NCBI GenBank assembly: GCA_051294375.1
Contig: CM119271.1
Span: 5,693,991-5,757,990, forward strand
DNA length: 64,000 bases
Direction: 5' to 3'
Origin: Paraspadella gotoi
Taxonomy: Eukaryota > Chaetognatha
Positions 37,201 through 47,067 of the stretch are shown here, one piece after another. The first letter of the stretch is position 1. The number at the start of each line of letters is the position of its first letter. The position numbers and the translations under genes are program-made. Below the pieces are notes generated by a model, which was given only the letters and a program-made list of their open reading frames with translations, was not told the DNA's origin and did no database searches.

Positions 37201-40200
37201 ATAGCAGGAATAATCGGGGCTCTCACAGTCTGTGTTTTGGATTTCATAATTACATTCTACGTACTGTCATCGACTCGTATTATATATTTAACAGATAAAT
37301 AATAATATATTTAAATATTGAAAAACAAAAATATTTTAACCAATAAATAAAATCGTAAATAAGAGTTATTTTAAATCTATAAATTTATATTTTATAAAAT
37401 AATGATAGTGAAACAAATAAATTTGCAACTTTCATTATTTGTTATTTTCAGCATTTTTCGAAAGATTTTTATATTGAATATTGAAAAAGATTGGAAAGAT
37501 TTAGAAATTATTCGATAAATAAATTAATAATCCTTGATAATCCATTGTTTCTTTTTTTTTAGACTTTCCATTTTATTTTTCGATCCTTGCTTTTTTTTTT
37601 CTATCTTCGTTTTTCTCATTACTTTTTCTCTTTTGTTCTTTCGACTCAGAACCGAAGGAAACATAAACAAACAATGGAATTGAATGTAAAGGAAAATCGC
37701 GTTTCTTGCCTTGGCGGAGAGATTTCGTTAACGTGACCTCTCTCTGTCTCTATCTTTCCCTCCTCTCACATTCTCTTTTTTTCTCCTGTTACCTTTCTAA
37801 ATGATTTTCATTCGGAAAAAAAACTAAATACTATATAACTATAAAAACTATATATTTTGACTATGCAAGAACGTCTATAATGACTCGCAGAATAGCCTTT
37901 TACAAAGGCAGTAGCAGTTTACTGAGAACCTTTGGAAAGGTTACAGCTATAGGCTATTATAGCTCTCAGACGCAGTCGCCAGAATCACGACTACCCTACA
38001 CCAACTTAATAACATAATGACTTAATGACATAATTTTTGAAAAAGATTTATATTTTCTTTTATCAACTTTTTATGGGGAATCTGAATCTGCTCTCAAAAA
38101 AAAATATTTTTAAAATTTTGCCATTATATAAGGGTAGTATTATATACAAAATAAGCTGACTGGGCTACTATATTTGTAAAAAAAAGAAAAAATAACTACA
38201 GATTAGTATTCACTAATACGATAGTTTTCAAGATATAACTGCTAAATTTTGATTCCAAACTTTCACTTCACCCTACTACACAGCGTAGTAAACAGAGTAG
38301 TACACACAACATCTCACCTTATCTATCAACTTATCCGCGGCTTCGTTGACCCGAAAGTAGAAGAAACAGTGTTCGTTCTTGAGCTGTTCCGCGCTCTGAA
38401 TTATCTCCAGCTCCGTGATGGAGAGGTTCTGGTATCCATCCTCCAGAATCCACGGATGGAACTTTCCGCCGACGAGATAATTCCAGTCCAACCAGTGCAT
38501 CGATTCGCAATCGTCGTCGTCTGGCCATTCCTGAAGGGGAGGAGAGAAACGGGTTGGTGAATGATGACTGATGTTTAGTCTAGTCTAGTTGATGTAAGAT
38601 TGGTAGGTGGGGCCGATTCATATGGAGACGATGACATTGACATGATGTTAATGTCACTGAGGATCGGCAGAAGCGATTAAACGCGTGCGTGCATCACGCA
38701 TTATTATGTATCTGCCAATTTGTAAATAGTCATCTATTTAGTACGAAATATTTATTAGAAGACGTTTGAATTATTTTTTATAACGATTTTATTGTATTAA
38801 AACGAACATGTTTGGGCTTACAGCGTCAATTAAATGTATGCCGAAACATGTTCGTTTTAATACAATAAAAATCGGTGTAGAAAATAATTCAAACGTCTTC
38901 TAATATCAAAACCACAAAGAAAAGAAAGGAAAATCACGATGTCTAAAAATAATTATTTAAAATTCCGTACACGGACGGACGAAGGGATTTAGTAGCGACT
39001 GAAGGAACGGTCGGAGCGAGCAGTACGTCTCTACCTCCACGCGGTGCTAGCGGGAACATCCTTTCGGATGGCAAAAGAGACGGGAGGCTCGAGCAAACAA
39101 GTAGGAAAAGTCGAAAAGACGGAATCTCGATCCGTTTCTTGGGTAACGGAGTGGATTAGTCCCTTTGTTGGACGAATGTCTTTCGAGTCGAGTCAAACGA
39201 ACGGACCGACGGACGGTCTTTTTTTTCTTTTTACAAAAAAAAACCCAACAACAACAGCAACAGCAACAGCAACAGCAACAACAACGACTAACGAAGAACC
39301 AAGGAACCTTGGGAATGTCGGCGAAATCGGGCGACCGGTGACTCCCGTATTTGTTGCCGAGGAGACAGATGAAGTAAGGAGCCGACTCGGTGATGTAGTC
39401 CAGACAAAGTTGAATGACTTTTCCGTCCTTCGCTTGTTCGTCGTTGATGCCCCATCGCAGGTCGACCGGGGCGAAGGAGGATCCGCGAGATTTCACCTGG
39501 GGGGGGTGGGGGGGAGGTAGGATAGTGTGAAGGGAGGTTAGGGAAAGGGTGGGAAGTTAGCCACCGAGAGGGAAAAGAAACGGAGGCTTATTAAAAAGGA
39601 TACTTTTTTGTAAACGCAGAGTGGAACGAAATAAATATTTTGATAACCTTAAGTGTAAGCGATATAAAAAATTCTTGCCTTCTGTCTCTGGACACTGTGG
39701 ACAGTGGACAGTGGACAGTGTATGATCGGTTAAAGCATCGTCGCTTTAACAAGATAATTAGCTACAAGCAATCATTCAAAACTATCTAATAATCAACAAT
39801 TCGGTTAAGTAAACTAAATTATTATAATTAGTTACCGTTTGGTCCAAAGTGGGAAAGATCTTTTTCATCAAATAATCTCTTTCTTGAGCAAAGTCGGTGA
39901 AGGAGGAAGAGATGAAAGGACGGATCGGGTAGCGGTACTGAAAGAAAGAAAGAAAAAAGTAAAGCTTAAATGTCGATATATGAAAATTGAAAACCTTGAA
40001 AAAACAATACATAACAAACATAACAAACAATACAGAAGCTTGCTTTTATCATCTCGAATCTACAATAAAAATTTTTTTAATCATATAGATTTTATTTATT
40101 ATGTTTTGTCTTTTATTTGATGGAACGATTTTGTGTGATTTACTTTGAAAATCTCGAATATTTTAGTCGATCCAATACCGCCAAAGAAATTGATCGAGAG

Positions 40201-40787
40201 GATGATTTTCTGCCCTTACACCAAGCTCTGTCTCTCTCTTTCGCTCCTTTCTTGGTTAACTAATGAATATAAAACAGGTTCTACCAATATTAATCATTCA
40301 TTTAATATATAAGCTATATTGCCCCTGCCTTTGGACAGGCTATGGTGGTAGTACGTTAAGTCTTGTATTTTCAAACCAATGCAATAGGATTTAAATTACT
40401 AGTATATATTAATGAATTAATAATTACAAAATATTAACAACATCTAATATTCTTTGAAATATTATACCACTTCATTGATAGGGAAGCCAGGTACTCTGGG
40501 AGTGAATAAACGAGACTGTGAGAGAGTCTTGATTGAAAGCTTGCAGTGACCTGCTATGTCATTATCTTGTAAGAGTGATGGAGGCCTTAAACCACCAAAG
40601 CCTGTCCAAAGTCAGGGGCAAGATAGCTTATTTATTAAATGAATGGATAATTTTTATATTGGTTGTACCAATTTCATAGTATATCCGTAATACCGAAACA
40701 TTTAAAATCCCAAAGAACCTGAAAGTTTCTTCTGGCCGTTCGGATCGAGAATTTGTGCCTGAAGGACTTTTTGATCTTTTGCGACAT
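17616..40787 (-). CDS. DUF4062-NACHT-TPR STAND NTPase with long Pro/Ser-rich tail (TTC41/nephrocystin-3-like), 39 exons
   Basis: Coding exons, 5' to 3': 40719-40787, 39836-39937, 39308-39496, 38318-38530, 36961-37097, 36492-36573, 35945-36073, 35346-35578, 34903-35040, 34632-34711, 34294-34409, 33932-34135, 33304-33422, 32931-33088, 32661-32760, 32224-32309, 31811-31943, 31499-31610, 31319-31402, 30453-30618, 29793-30136, 29330-29539, 28813-28986, 28060-28213, 26595-26731, 26260-26376, 25923-26005, 25479-25624, 23586-24608, 22758-22885, 22331-22538, 22093-22200, 21748-21922, 21263-21471, 20820-21050, 19864-20290, 19205-19302, 18402-18494, 17616-18177. This gives about 2,425 residues. All junctions keep phase except a 1-nt loss in exon 24. 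Domains: DUF4062 (24-120), P-loop GERGSGKT (383-390), winged-helix-like (565-603), TPR region (830-1338), disordered tail (1339-2425). This architecture occurs in TTC41, NWD and nephrocystin-3-like proteins, so a signalling or ciliary scaffold ATPase is likely. The start at MSQKIKKS is a guess; an upstream exon is possible because AG precedes 40861. Confidence 0.9.
18495..19204 (-). other. Intron between exons 38 and 37 of the STAND gene
   Basis: AT-rich, with a copy of the TTAAGTTGGTCAAA-type MITE-like family at about 18,610-18,830. No further exon is recognised. Confidence 0.6.
20430..20818. repeat. CT-rich intron with long (CT)n
   Basis: Degenerate CT at about 20436-20520 and a pure (CT)n at about 20703-20789, ending about 30 bp from the donor of the exon 20820-21050. 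Confidence 0.95.
21529..21608. repeat. (GA)n microsatellite
   Basis: Pure GA tract in the intron between exons 33 and 34 of the STAND gene, followed by an ACAGAC-rich degenerate stretch to about 21,725. Confidence 0.95.
22886..23585 (-). other. Intron between exons 29 and 30 of the STAND gene
   Basis: About 0.7 kb, AT-rich, no exon or notable repeat seen. The donor is AA|GTAAGT at 23585. Confidence 0.6.
25479..29539 (-). CDS. TPR exons (22-28) of the STAND gene
   Basis: Repeats of the kinesin-light-chain/nephrocystin type are visible: [49 protein letters not shown] joined to [58 protein letters not shown] with [14 protein letters not shown], and [20 protein letters not shown]. The G-x-x-HP/H signature between units is typical. 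Exon 24 (28060-28213) ends in the minisatellite described separately. The frame resumes in exon 25 only if exon 24 is one nucleotide longer than assembled. TPR arrays of this class bind peptides of partner proteins. Confidence 0.88.
26830..28130 (-). repeat. 69-bp minisatellite made from a TPR exon end plus its splice donor, about 18 copies
   Basis: Read on the minus strand, each unit encodes [20 protein letters not shown], then AG|GTGAGG, and then restarts. I counted 18 units, near 26,900, 26,970, 27,040, 27,110, 27,182, 27,252, 27,320, 27,388, 27,456, 27,520, 27,588, 27,658, 27,727, 27,795, 27,862, 27,932, 28,001 and 28,070. The first unit (highest coordinate) is the true 3' end of exon 24; the rest lie in the intron. 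A sub-variant with CCATATCTCACC in place of GTCATGCCTCACC forms a cluster at the far end. Several units have single-base indels. Confidence 0.93.
28440..28690. mobile_element. SINE-like intronic repeat
   Basis: GC-richer block ending ATCACAGGCAACCCGGCGGTTGCCAT-type sequence (read in parts: ATCACAGGCAA, GTTGCCAT), shared with the end of the 30.8 kb element. It shows no clear B box. It sits between exons 23 and 24 of the STAND gene. Confidence 0.4.
29174..29294 (+). repeat. Dispersed repeat family R2, partial copy
   Basis: Shares TCATTATCTTGTAAGAGTG, the GTCAGGGGCAAGATAGCTT block and the TTGTACCAATTTCATA end with the two longer copies, but lacks their first half. Intronic in the STAND gene. 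Confidence 0.8.
29793..30136 (-). CDS. Ser/Ala/Gly-rich linker exon (21) of the STAND gene
   Basis: This 344-nt GC-rich exon encodes a low-complexity linker of about 115 residues with Ser/Ala/Gly/Val repeats and an acidic start (EATEDDEFN). It lies between the post-NACHT helices and the TPR region. It enters in phase 1 and leaves at CAG|GTCGGA in phase 0. No family motif is visible, and the segment is probably disordered. Confidence 0.82.
30453..33088 (-). CDS. Post-NACHT helical exons (14-20) of the STAND gene
   Basis: Residues about 604-883. Landmarks are [93 protein letters not shown] and FHDES-like helices ending LDMLRYWK. In related STAND proteins these blocks follow the winged helix and lead into the TPRs; SEELPWQL is a particularly recognisable landmark of that region. 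The two consecutive exons at 31319 and 30453 begin with similar peptides (VLADPNV, VLSDPNV), a possible small exon duplication. Confidence 0.87.
30795..31020 (+). mobile_element. tRNA-derived SINE
   Basis: CAATGGCTGAGTGATCAAGA fits an A box and CGGGTACAATCC fits a B box, about 34 nt apart, as in a tRNA head. The 3' part ends ATCACAGGCAATCC...GTTGCCAT, shared with the block at 28.44 kb. It is antisense within an intron of the STAND gene. Confidence 0.55.
32364..32592 (+). repeat. Dispersed repeat family R2, full copy
   Basis: About 230 bp starting ATTCTTTGAAATATTATA and running through GGGAAGCCAGGTACTCTGGG, AAAGCCTGTCCAAAGTCAGG and ACCAATTTCATA. Almost identical to the copy at 40.45 kb. Intronic. 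Confidence 0.85.
33304..35578 (-). CDS. NACHT-type P-loop and winged-helix exons (8-13) of the STAND gene
   Basis: The Walker A motif GERGSGKT (residues 383-390) is split by the intron between 35346 and 35040. It is followed by [15 protein letters not shown] and [18 protein letters not shown], as in TTC41/NPHP3-like NTPases. The expected Walker B strand is [12 protein letters not shown] (474-485), with Ala where an Asp is normal. A sensor-like strand CKLILTT follows, then [19 protein letters not shown] and FDRLDEQ, matching the helical and winged-helix region of these STAND proteins. Exon 8 also carries an Asn tract (GNNNNNNN) and a Ser/Gln stretch just before the P-loop, probably a loop insertion. 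Confidence 0.9.
34252..34287. repeat. (CT)n microsatellite
   Basis: Short CT tract next to the donor of exon 11 of the STAND gene. Confidence 0.95.
34575..34628. repeat. Short tandem repeat, unit TTGTTAAATA
   Basis: About five 10-bp units, immediately next to the donor of exon 10 (34632). Confidence 0.85.
36732..36782. repeat. TACAG/CTGTA palindromic tract
   Basis: ACTGTACTGTACAGTATACA followed by GTACAGTACAGTA and AGTACTGTACAGTA gives several overlapping perfect palindromes able to form hairpins. Intronic in the STAND gene. Confidence 0.7.
37098..38317 (-). other. Intron between exons 4 and 5 of the STAND gene
   Basis: 1.2 kb, AT-rich, with a fragment of the MITE-like family near 38,040-38,110. 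No further exon seen; phase fits across it. Confidence 0.6.
38318..40787 (-). CDS. N-terminal DUF4062 exons (1-4) of the STAND gene
   Basis: Exon 1 is basic ([13 protein letters not shown]). Exon 2 carries the family hallmark [19 protein letters not shown]. Exon 3 carries [16 protein letters not shown] and ICLLGNKYG, the second and third conserved blocks of DUF4062. Exon 4 carries [13 protein letters not shown], the SITELEI motif and FYFRV, typical of the segment between DUF4062 and the P-loop. All four junctions are phase 0. The exon 3 donor (AAG|GTTCCT) is weak and is the least certain boundary here. DUF4062 is a TIR-related fold at the front of TEP1, NWD1, TTC41 and NPHP3-like proteins. 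Confidence 0.88.
38753..38905. mobile_element. Foldback element, 153 bp with arms of about 60 bp
   Basis: TATTAGAAGACGTTTGAATT at the left end is the reverse complement of the right end, and pairing continues through ATTGTATTAAAACGAACATG to a loop of about 30 nt. Near-perfect arms suggest recent insertion of a MITE or foldback element. It lies between exons 3 and 4 of the STAND gene. Confidence 0.75.
40449..40678 (+). repeat. Dispersed repeat family R2, full copy
   Basis: Matches the 32.36 kb copy over its whole length with few changes, which implies recent spread. It ends about 40 bp from the donor of exon 1 of the STAND gene. Confidence 0.85.
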
Positions 40788-41090
40788 CTTGGGGCCGCCG
40801 CCGCCGCTTCTGCCGCCGCCGCTGCCGCCGCTACGGTGGCCACGCTTCAGCCCCGGCTCCCCTGAAACCAAAACAGTTTTCGACTTTGTTATTTGGTCCG
40901 GACTTTGGTTCAGTCGTGTCGAGTTTCAAAGATTGTCGAAAGTGATTCCCCGGCCAGCTCCAATATGAAACATATAGTTCGTAAAATAACGTTTCTGTCT
41001 TCTCCGCTTTACCTGTAGCCTCTTGTCTGCTGTCATGCCCTTCTCTCTCTCTGCTCTCTCTCTCTCCTCTCTCTCTCTCCTCTCGTAAAA
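40788..41090 (-). promoter_or_regulatory. Region upstream of the STAND gene
   Basis: The stretch just before the chosen start is GC-rich (GGC-type repeats encoding Gly/Arg if translated) and then carries CT tracts. A TTTCAG at about 40862-40867 could be the acceptor of a further upstream exon, in which case the exon reads GEPGLKRGHRSGG into MSQKIKK. Otherwise it is 5' UTR. The inverted repeat begins at about 41085. Confidence 0.3.
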
Positions 41091-42096
41091 ATCTGTAAAA
41101 TCGATTAGGGGCGGACGGTTCGGAAGTCTGAAAGTCAAACACGATTTTTTTTCTCCCCTTTTGTATTAACAAATTAATCCGCGACATTGAGATCGGACAT
41201 AGTCTCAATATTGAAAGTGACATTCGAATGCTGATATATTTTATTAATTATTTATTGTGAGAGAGAGAGAGAGAAGAGACGAGAGAATGACGATGAAGAG
41301 CAGACGAGAAGATTTAGAGAGGAGAGAGAGAGAGGTGGAATTCACATTAATTCTACATATATACGCATAAATTTTGCCTCGATGAGCGTCGATCATAAGA
41401 AATACACACTCTTTTTCACGCCGAAGATAAAAAAAAAAAGATTTTTCTCTTTATTTCCGACAATTTTTATTAACGATCGAAGTTTTTAATCGCGACCGAG
41501 CGATCAAGTCTCTGGCGACCGGAAGTCTGCTCGGCGGCGGTCGGGGTGGAGAAATGTTTGTCAACGATAAAGAGAAAGAGATTGGGGGGTAAGTGCTTTG
41601 ACGATCGATCGGGTAAGTGCCCGAGAGAAGAAGAAGAGATTTCTAGAAGTGATCAAAAAGTAATTGAGAAGTCGGATCTCGTGTGCGAATTGTAAGGACA
41701 TTTTTTTTTTTTTTTTAAATCTTTTATTCTGATAAGTAATCGCGAATTAATAAATGATAAGTGAAGACGGAAGTGGTTTTAGAAGGCGACCGACAGGAGG
41801 ATCGAAAAAAATCTCGGGACGTTAAATGTAAAAGCAAATCGCGGGTTTAATTTAAAAAAAAAAAGACAAATGAACATCGAGTATGAGAGATCTAAAAATA
41901 TAAACAAACAAACAAAGAAAGAAAATTAACCAAACTCGCTTTTTTTAAAAAAAAAATCGAATACTCTTGTCCCATCCCTTCGATAAATAAATATAAAAGC
42001 TAAAGAATTTACATAAAAGTTTGTTTTTCTTTATCGCTGCGGTTTTTAGAATTGAGGGCGAATTTCCGGAAACGATCGATCGCCTGGCGATTTTTT

Positions 42097-42099
42097 TAT

Positions 42100-42148
<49 letters not shown>

Positions 42149-42150
42149 AG
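42097..42150. repeat. (GAC)n tract in the left arm
   Basis: About 17 GAC units, continuing as GACAGAGACGACGAC. The mirror (GTC)n is at about 52,671-52,728. Open frames here encode only poly-Thr or poly-Arg. Confidence 0.9.
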
Positions 42151-42636
42151 AGACGACGACAATTACGGCCGGTGAGACCGACGACGGGAAAAATCAGGTG
42201 TTATCGAGAATCGAAGATCACGAAAAATTTCGCTCGGTGATTTTTTTGTAAATTTAGAATGATGAAATTAATGATAAGAATAATAATAATTAGGAATGAG
42301 GGTAATTCAATTTTCAAATAATTTTAATCTGGTACTTATGCTTTTCTGTTTATGACCAGTCTGAAAAAAAAAATTTAGCCAAGTTTCCGTCTATGACTTT
42401 AAAAAAAAAATTGCCAATGTAAACTTACATTTTAAATCAATTCACTCTCTTCCTCAAACTACTCCATTGGCACATTGCATTCATCGATTTGGCTTTGGAT
42501 CATTTGAGGTTTTCAAATCGTGAATGGACCCGGAATCCAGGATTAAGGAGGATTGCCGAGGGTAAGTTAAAATTTGGGTGGCAATAAAACTTAATTGTTT
42601 AATGATTGGTTAATTTTTATATGGGTGGCAAAAAGT

Positions 42637-43094
42637 TAGTGAGTTAGTTTAGTTAGTCAGTTTAGTTAGTTTAGTTAGTTTGGTTAGTTTAGTTAGTCAG
42701 TTTAGTGAGTTAGTTTAGTGAGTTAGTTTAGTTAGTTTAGTTAGTTAGTTTAGTTAGTTAGTTTAGTTAGTTTAGTTAGTTGGTTTAGTTAGTTGGTTTA
42801 GTTAGTTGGTTTAGTTAGTTGGTTTAGTTAGTTGGTTTAGTTAGTTGGTTTAGTTAGTTAGTTTAGTTAGTTAGTTTAGTTAGTTTGGTTAATTAGTTTA
42901 GTTAGTTTAGTTTAGTTGGTTAGTTTAGTTGGTTAGTTTAGTTGGTTAGTTTAGTTGGTTAGTTTAGTTGGTTAGTTTCGTTGGTTAGTTTCGTTGGTTA
43001 GTTTAGTTGGTTAGTTTAGTTGGTTAGTTTAGTTGGTTAGTTTAGTTGGTTAGTTTAGTTGGTTAGTTTAGTTAGTTTAGTTGGTTAGTTTAGT

Positions 43095-43126
<32 letters not shown>

Positions 43127-43243
43127 TTAGTTTAGTTGGTTAGTTAGTTAGTTAGTTAGGTTAGGTTAGTTAGGTTAGTTAGTTTAGTTAGAAAGTTTAG
43201 TTAGTTTGGTAAGTTAGTTTAGTTAGTTCGTTAGTTTTAGTTA
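42637..43243 (+). repeat. TTAGTTAG / TTAGTTGG satellite-like array
   Basis: About 600 bp of TTAGTTAG and TTAGTTGGTTAG variants. It is not telomeric TTAGGG. Its mirror image lies at about 51.37-52.15 kb in a much more degenerate form. Confidence 0.9.
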
Positions 43244-43424
43244 GTTAAACCCTGTTTTTATTTAAAATGTATCGCCAATGTATCGCCATGATCATCATCA
43301 TCGTCATCATAAATCGAGGGTAAATCGAGCGAAAAAAAAGCTGAAACTGAATCCCGTCTGTTCTTATTTTTTAGGAACAAATGGGTGGGGAAACTCAAAG
43401 AGGGGCGGGGCCTATTTATACACT

Positions 43425-43466
43425 CTCTCTCTTTTCTCTCTCTCTCTCCTCCTCTCTCCTCTCTCT

Positions 43467-43520
<54 letters not shown>
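43425..43520. repeat. (CT)n tract in the left arm
   Basis: CT dinucleotides with CCT interruptions, between the GC box-like GGGGCGGGGCC and the segment shared with 50.9 kb. Confidence 0.9.
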
Positions 43521-43521
<1 letters not shown>

Positions 43522-44003
43522 CCATCACATACTGGATTGTTCGTCATCAATTTCAAACTTGAAAACGCCACTAGAATGTCTTATTGCAGAAAAAACAAGT
43601 CGAAAAGATTTAAAAGTAAAAAAACATGAAAACTACCAGTCGCTCGCGTTTGAAAAGAAGCGATTCATTTCACTTTTTTATAATTATAGGTTAGAATATT
43701 ACAGAATCCTTTTTTTTTCGGCTATCTTCATTTTTCAATTTTCAAATTTATGTTAGCAAGGCAAACATAACCTTTAATCTCTGTACCGCCAAAAATTAAA
43801 CTATCGACCGGAAACGCTCTCTCTCTCGCTATCTCTCTCTCTCTCTCTCTCTCTCTAAGAGCACATATGAAGACTTGGAATACTTGGACGAACCAGTTTC
43901 TTGACGAGATTCCAGAATTGAGGATCAATAAAGAAAAGAAATTCAGAGACCGACGAGGATCGAGACGAGAGTGAAAATTCTTGCGGTTTTTCTCTCACTT
44001 TGC

Positions 44004-44165
<162 letters not shown>

Positions 44166-44626
44166 GATACGGTTTTTAAAAAAACCCATTGGCTGAAAGT
44201 TGAATTAATTTTTTTTTCCAAATGCTCATTATGTCTAAGCGAATTGATTAAATTCAATTGTTATAAAACTGTTTTGAATTGTAGAGATAATAAGAAACTT
44301 CTACTGTTTTGTTCTATAATTTTTTTGAAGAAAAAAAAAAACAACCGGATCTTTTTAATTTGTAATTTTAACTAATTCGGCAAACAGATTAACAGAAGTC
44401 TTACTCTCTCACTTTTTCCAGTCTATTTTCCCACCGATGACCCTCTTTTTTTTTTATTTCGATTAATATTAATAATTTTTACTATATAAACATTATCCAA
44501 AACCATAATTTCTCACTTCTTATTTTAATTTGCTTTTTCATATTTATTTTGTCTTTCTAAGCTCCGTATCAGACGCAAATCGTCCGTTCTCTCTCTCTCT
44601 TCTCCTCATCTCGTCGTCTCTCTCTG

Positions 44627-44664
<38 letters not shown>

Positions 44665-44965
44665 TGAATCTCTCTCTCGTTAGACAGTAACATAGTTGCA
44701 ATTTGCATTTCGTAGTCTTCTGTCCTTTTCGGTTATTTATTATTTTTCCTACTAAGAGAACGTGAGAAAAAATCCTCTTCTCATCTCTCATCTCGCTCTC
44801 TCTCATCTCTTCTCATCTCCTCTCTCCTCTCTCTCTCTCAATTTTCGAGATGAGACGTGATTTGCTGTTACGAGGTTTTTGTTTAGCCTTAATCGCCCGC
44901 TCACTAATAGCGGCGGGTCTTAAACTGGGGTTTCGTTAAGTCGAGGTGGGAAATCCTCGTAATTT

Positions 44966-45005
<40 letters not shown>

Positions 45006-45774
45006 AATTAGGAGGTCGTCGATTAAATTGCGTTTAGAGTATTAAATATTTAAATATATTTAGGAACTTTGAATTTAAAACAATGGCTCTTTTGAAAAAA
45101 AAAATGTTTCCTTTGACTTAAATTCAACTTTATATTTTTATTTTCTCATGTAGTATAACGACGAACTAATCTTTTTATTGAATTGCGATATCGGTTGAAG
45201 TTTTGATAACGACTTATATATTTGGTTGGGTATTTTTTTATCAGAGACTCCCACTAGCAGGCTGTATAAACCAACAATTTCTATTTTCTTAGTTATACTA
45301 ACTTCGCGTTCTCTTTTTGTATCACGTCATATAAACATGGATTCTCACATTTTTTTTCCCATTGTTTTACCTCTGTTTTCCAAATCGTCGCTGCAGAGAA
45401 CGTGCCAAAAGTTTCCTCCACGAAGCTGCATTTTCGCTTTATTATTTTGTTGTTGTATTATTTCTCGTTTGTTTTAATTCTCGATTGTTTACATTTTCTA
45501 CCTCGCGTTGATTGATACGCAGAGTGTCTTTAGAATTCTCACGAGGCACAAAATAAAAATAAAAATAAAGGATCGTTGATGATTCGCAGTTTGCCAGTTT
45601 GTCGTTTTGTTTATAAATTAAAAATAAATACGGTCAGTTTTCATCCGACGTCGAATAATCACCGCAGGTAGAGAACGCAGCGATGAAGGATTTCGTCTCT
45701 CTCTCTCCATCCGCGCGACATCCTTCGTCGCTGTCTGAGGAAATATTCTTTTTTGTAAGCGGTATTTATCACCA

Positions 45775-45775
45775 T

Positions 45776-45826
<51 letters not shown>

Positions 45827-45847
45827 AGAGAGAAGAGAGAGGAGGAG

Positions 45848-45880
<33 letters not shown>

Positions 45881-45885
45881 TTCCG
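45775..45885. repeat. (GA)n tract at the inner edge of the left arm
   Basis: GA with AGAAGAG interruptions at the inner end of the left arm, where pairing with the right arm stops. Confidence 0.9.
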
Positions 45886-46800
45886 AGGGTGTTTACGGCT
45901 TTTGAAGTCAAGTCGATGACGACGACGACGACGACCACAATCATGATCATCGCAATGAATCAGACACCGGTCGATCTTTTTGATCCTCCTTACAAGGTCA
46001 AGTTCAAGGTCAAGCTGTCCCGTCGAAGGACAAAGGGGAAAAAAAGAAAGATGTAGAGATTGAAAAGAAGAAGAGATGAAAAAATGGAACCGAAAAGGAG
46101 ATAAAGAATAGAGATTCTCAACGGGAGATTCGTTTCTTAATCTTTCCATCTCCGACAAGGTCTCTATCTTTCTCTCTCTCTCACGCGAGTACGCGAGTAC
46201 TCGCGGAGCAACTCTATAAGTCACTTTTCAGTCGGTCTGTCGATAGGTCTGTCGGTCTGTCTAATTTACGTTAAAATGCATATAATTTACTTATAGTTGT
46301 TTGCTCATTTGTTAAGACAGAAAAAACCTCAAATCCAAGGGACTGCGAGCGCCGCTTTAAGGAATTCCTAAAACTATAAACTAATAAAGAATAAAAGACA
46401 GAATTTTGATGCAGTACATGTTATAAATACACGGGAAAAACATTTTTGTAGTGATATCATGTCATGTCATCAAAGGGAAATATACGTGAAAATAAAGTCA
46501 CTGCGGCGCAACTCATTGGAATCACCGTTCTTCTTTTGATCTCATTCTCCGTCTCTCTGTTCATTATCTCGACCTCGCTTAAAAGGGGATTCCACGCCAC
46601 CGGCGATTCCTGGTAAATCACGTGATGTTTCAGCGAGAAAGGCCGCCGAGAGAGATGTACCCGGAAGTCCGGAAGTATCGTCTTCTTTCTTTCTTTCTGC
46701 TTTCTCTCTCTTCACTTCGTCCATATGATTAAAAGGTTATTTATACAGTCAATTTTCAGTTTTCGGAGTGAATAGGAGGAAGTATTTAAAACTAATTAGA
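45886..46800. other. Spacer between the inverted arms
   Basis: Contains (GAC)5, two ACGCGAGTACGCGAGTA-type units and AT-rich DNA. No exon was recognised on either strand. Confidence 0.5.
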
Positions 46801-46815
46801 AAGAAAGTTATGGAA

Positions 46816-46883
<68 letters not shown>

Positions 46884-47067
46884 AGTAGAGAGAGAGAGAG
46901 AGAGAGAGAAATAAAGCTTGATTTTCCCAGATTTAAGAGGAATGAAACGAAAGAAAAAAACGTGAATCGATGAAGGTTGTTAAGTGTATACAATAAAAAA
47001 AAAAATAAATAAAGAAAAAAAAATTAAAAAAAAAAAAAAAAANNNNNNNNNNNNNNNNNNNNNNNNN
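46800..47067. repeat. (GA)n plus 110-bp block directly repeated at 53.87 kb, ending in a 25-N gap
   Basis: GA tract at about 46819-46909, then TTGATTTTCCCAGATTTAA and AACGTGAATCGATGAAG, an A-rich end, and N at 47043-47067. The same order occurs in the same orientation at about 53,860-54,045. Confidence 0.85.

Noticed and set aside
42637-43243. Telomere or internal telomere repeat
   Set aside because: The unit is TTAGTTAG/TTAGTTGG, not TTAGGG or another standard telomere repeat, and it is internal.
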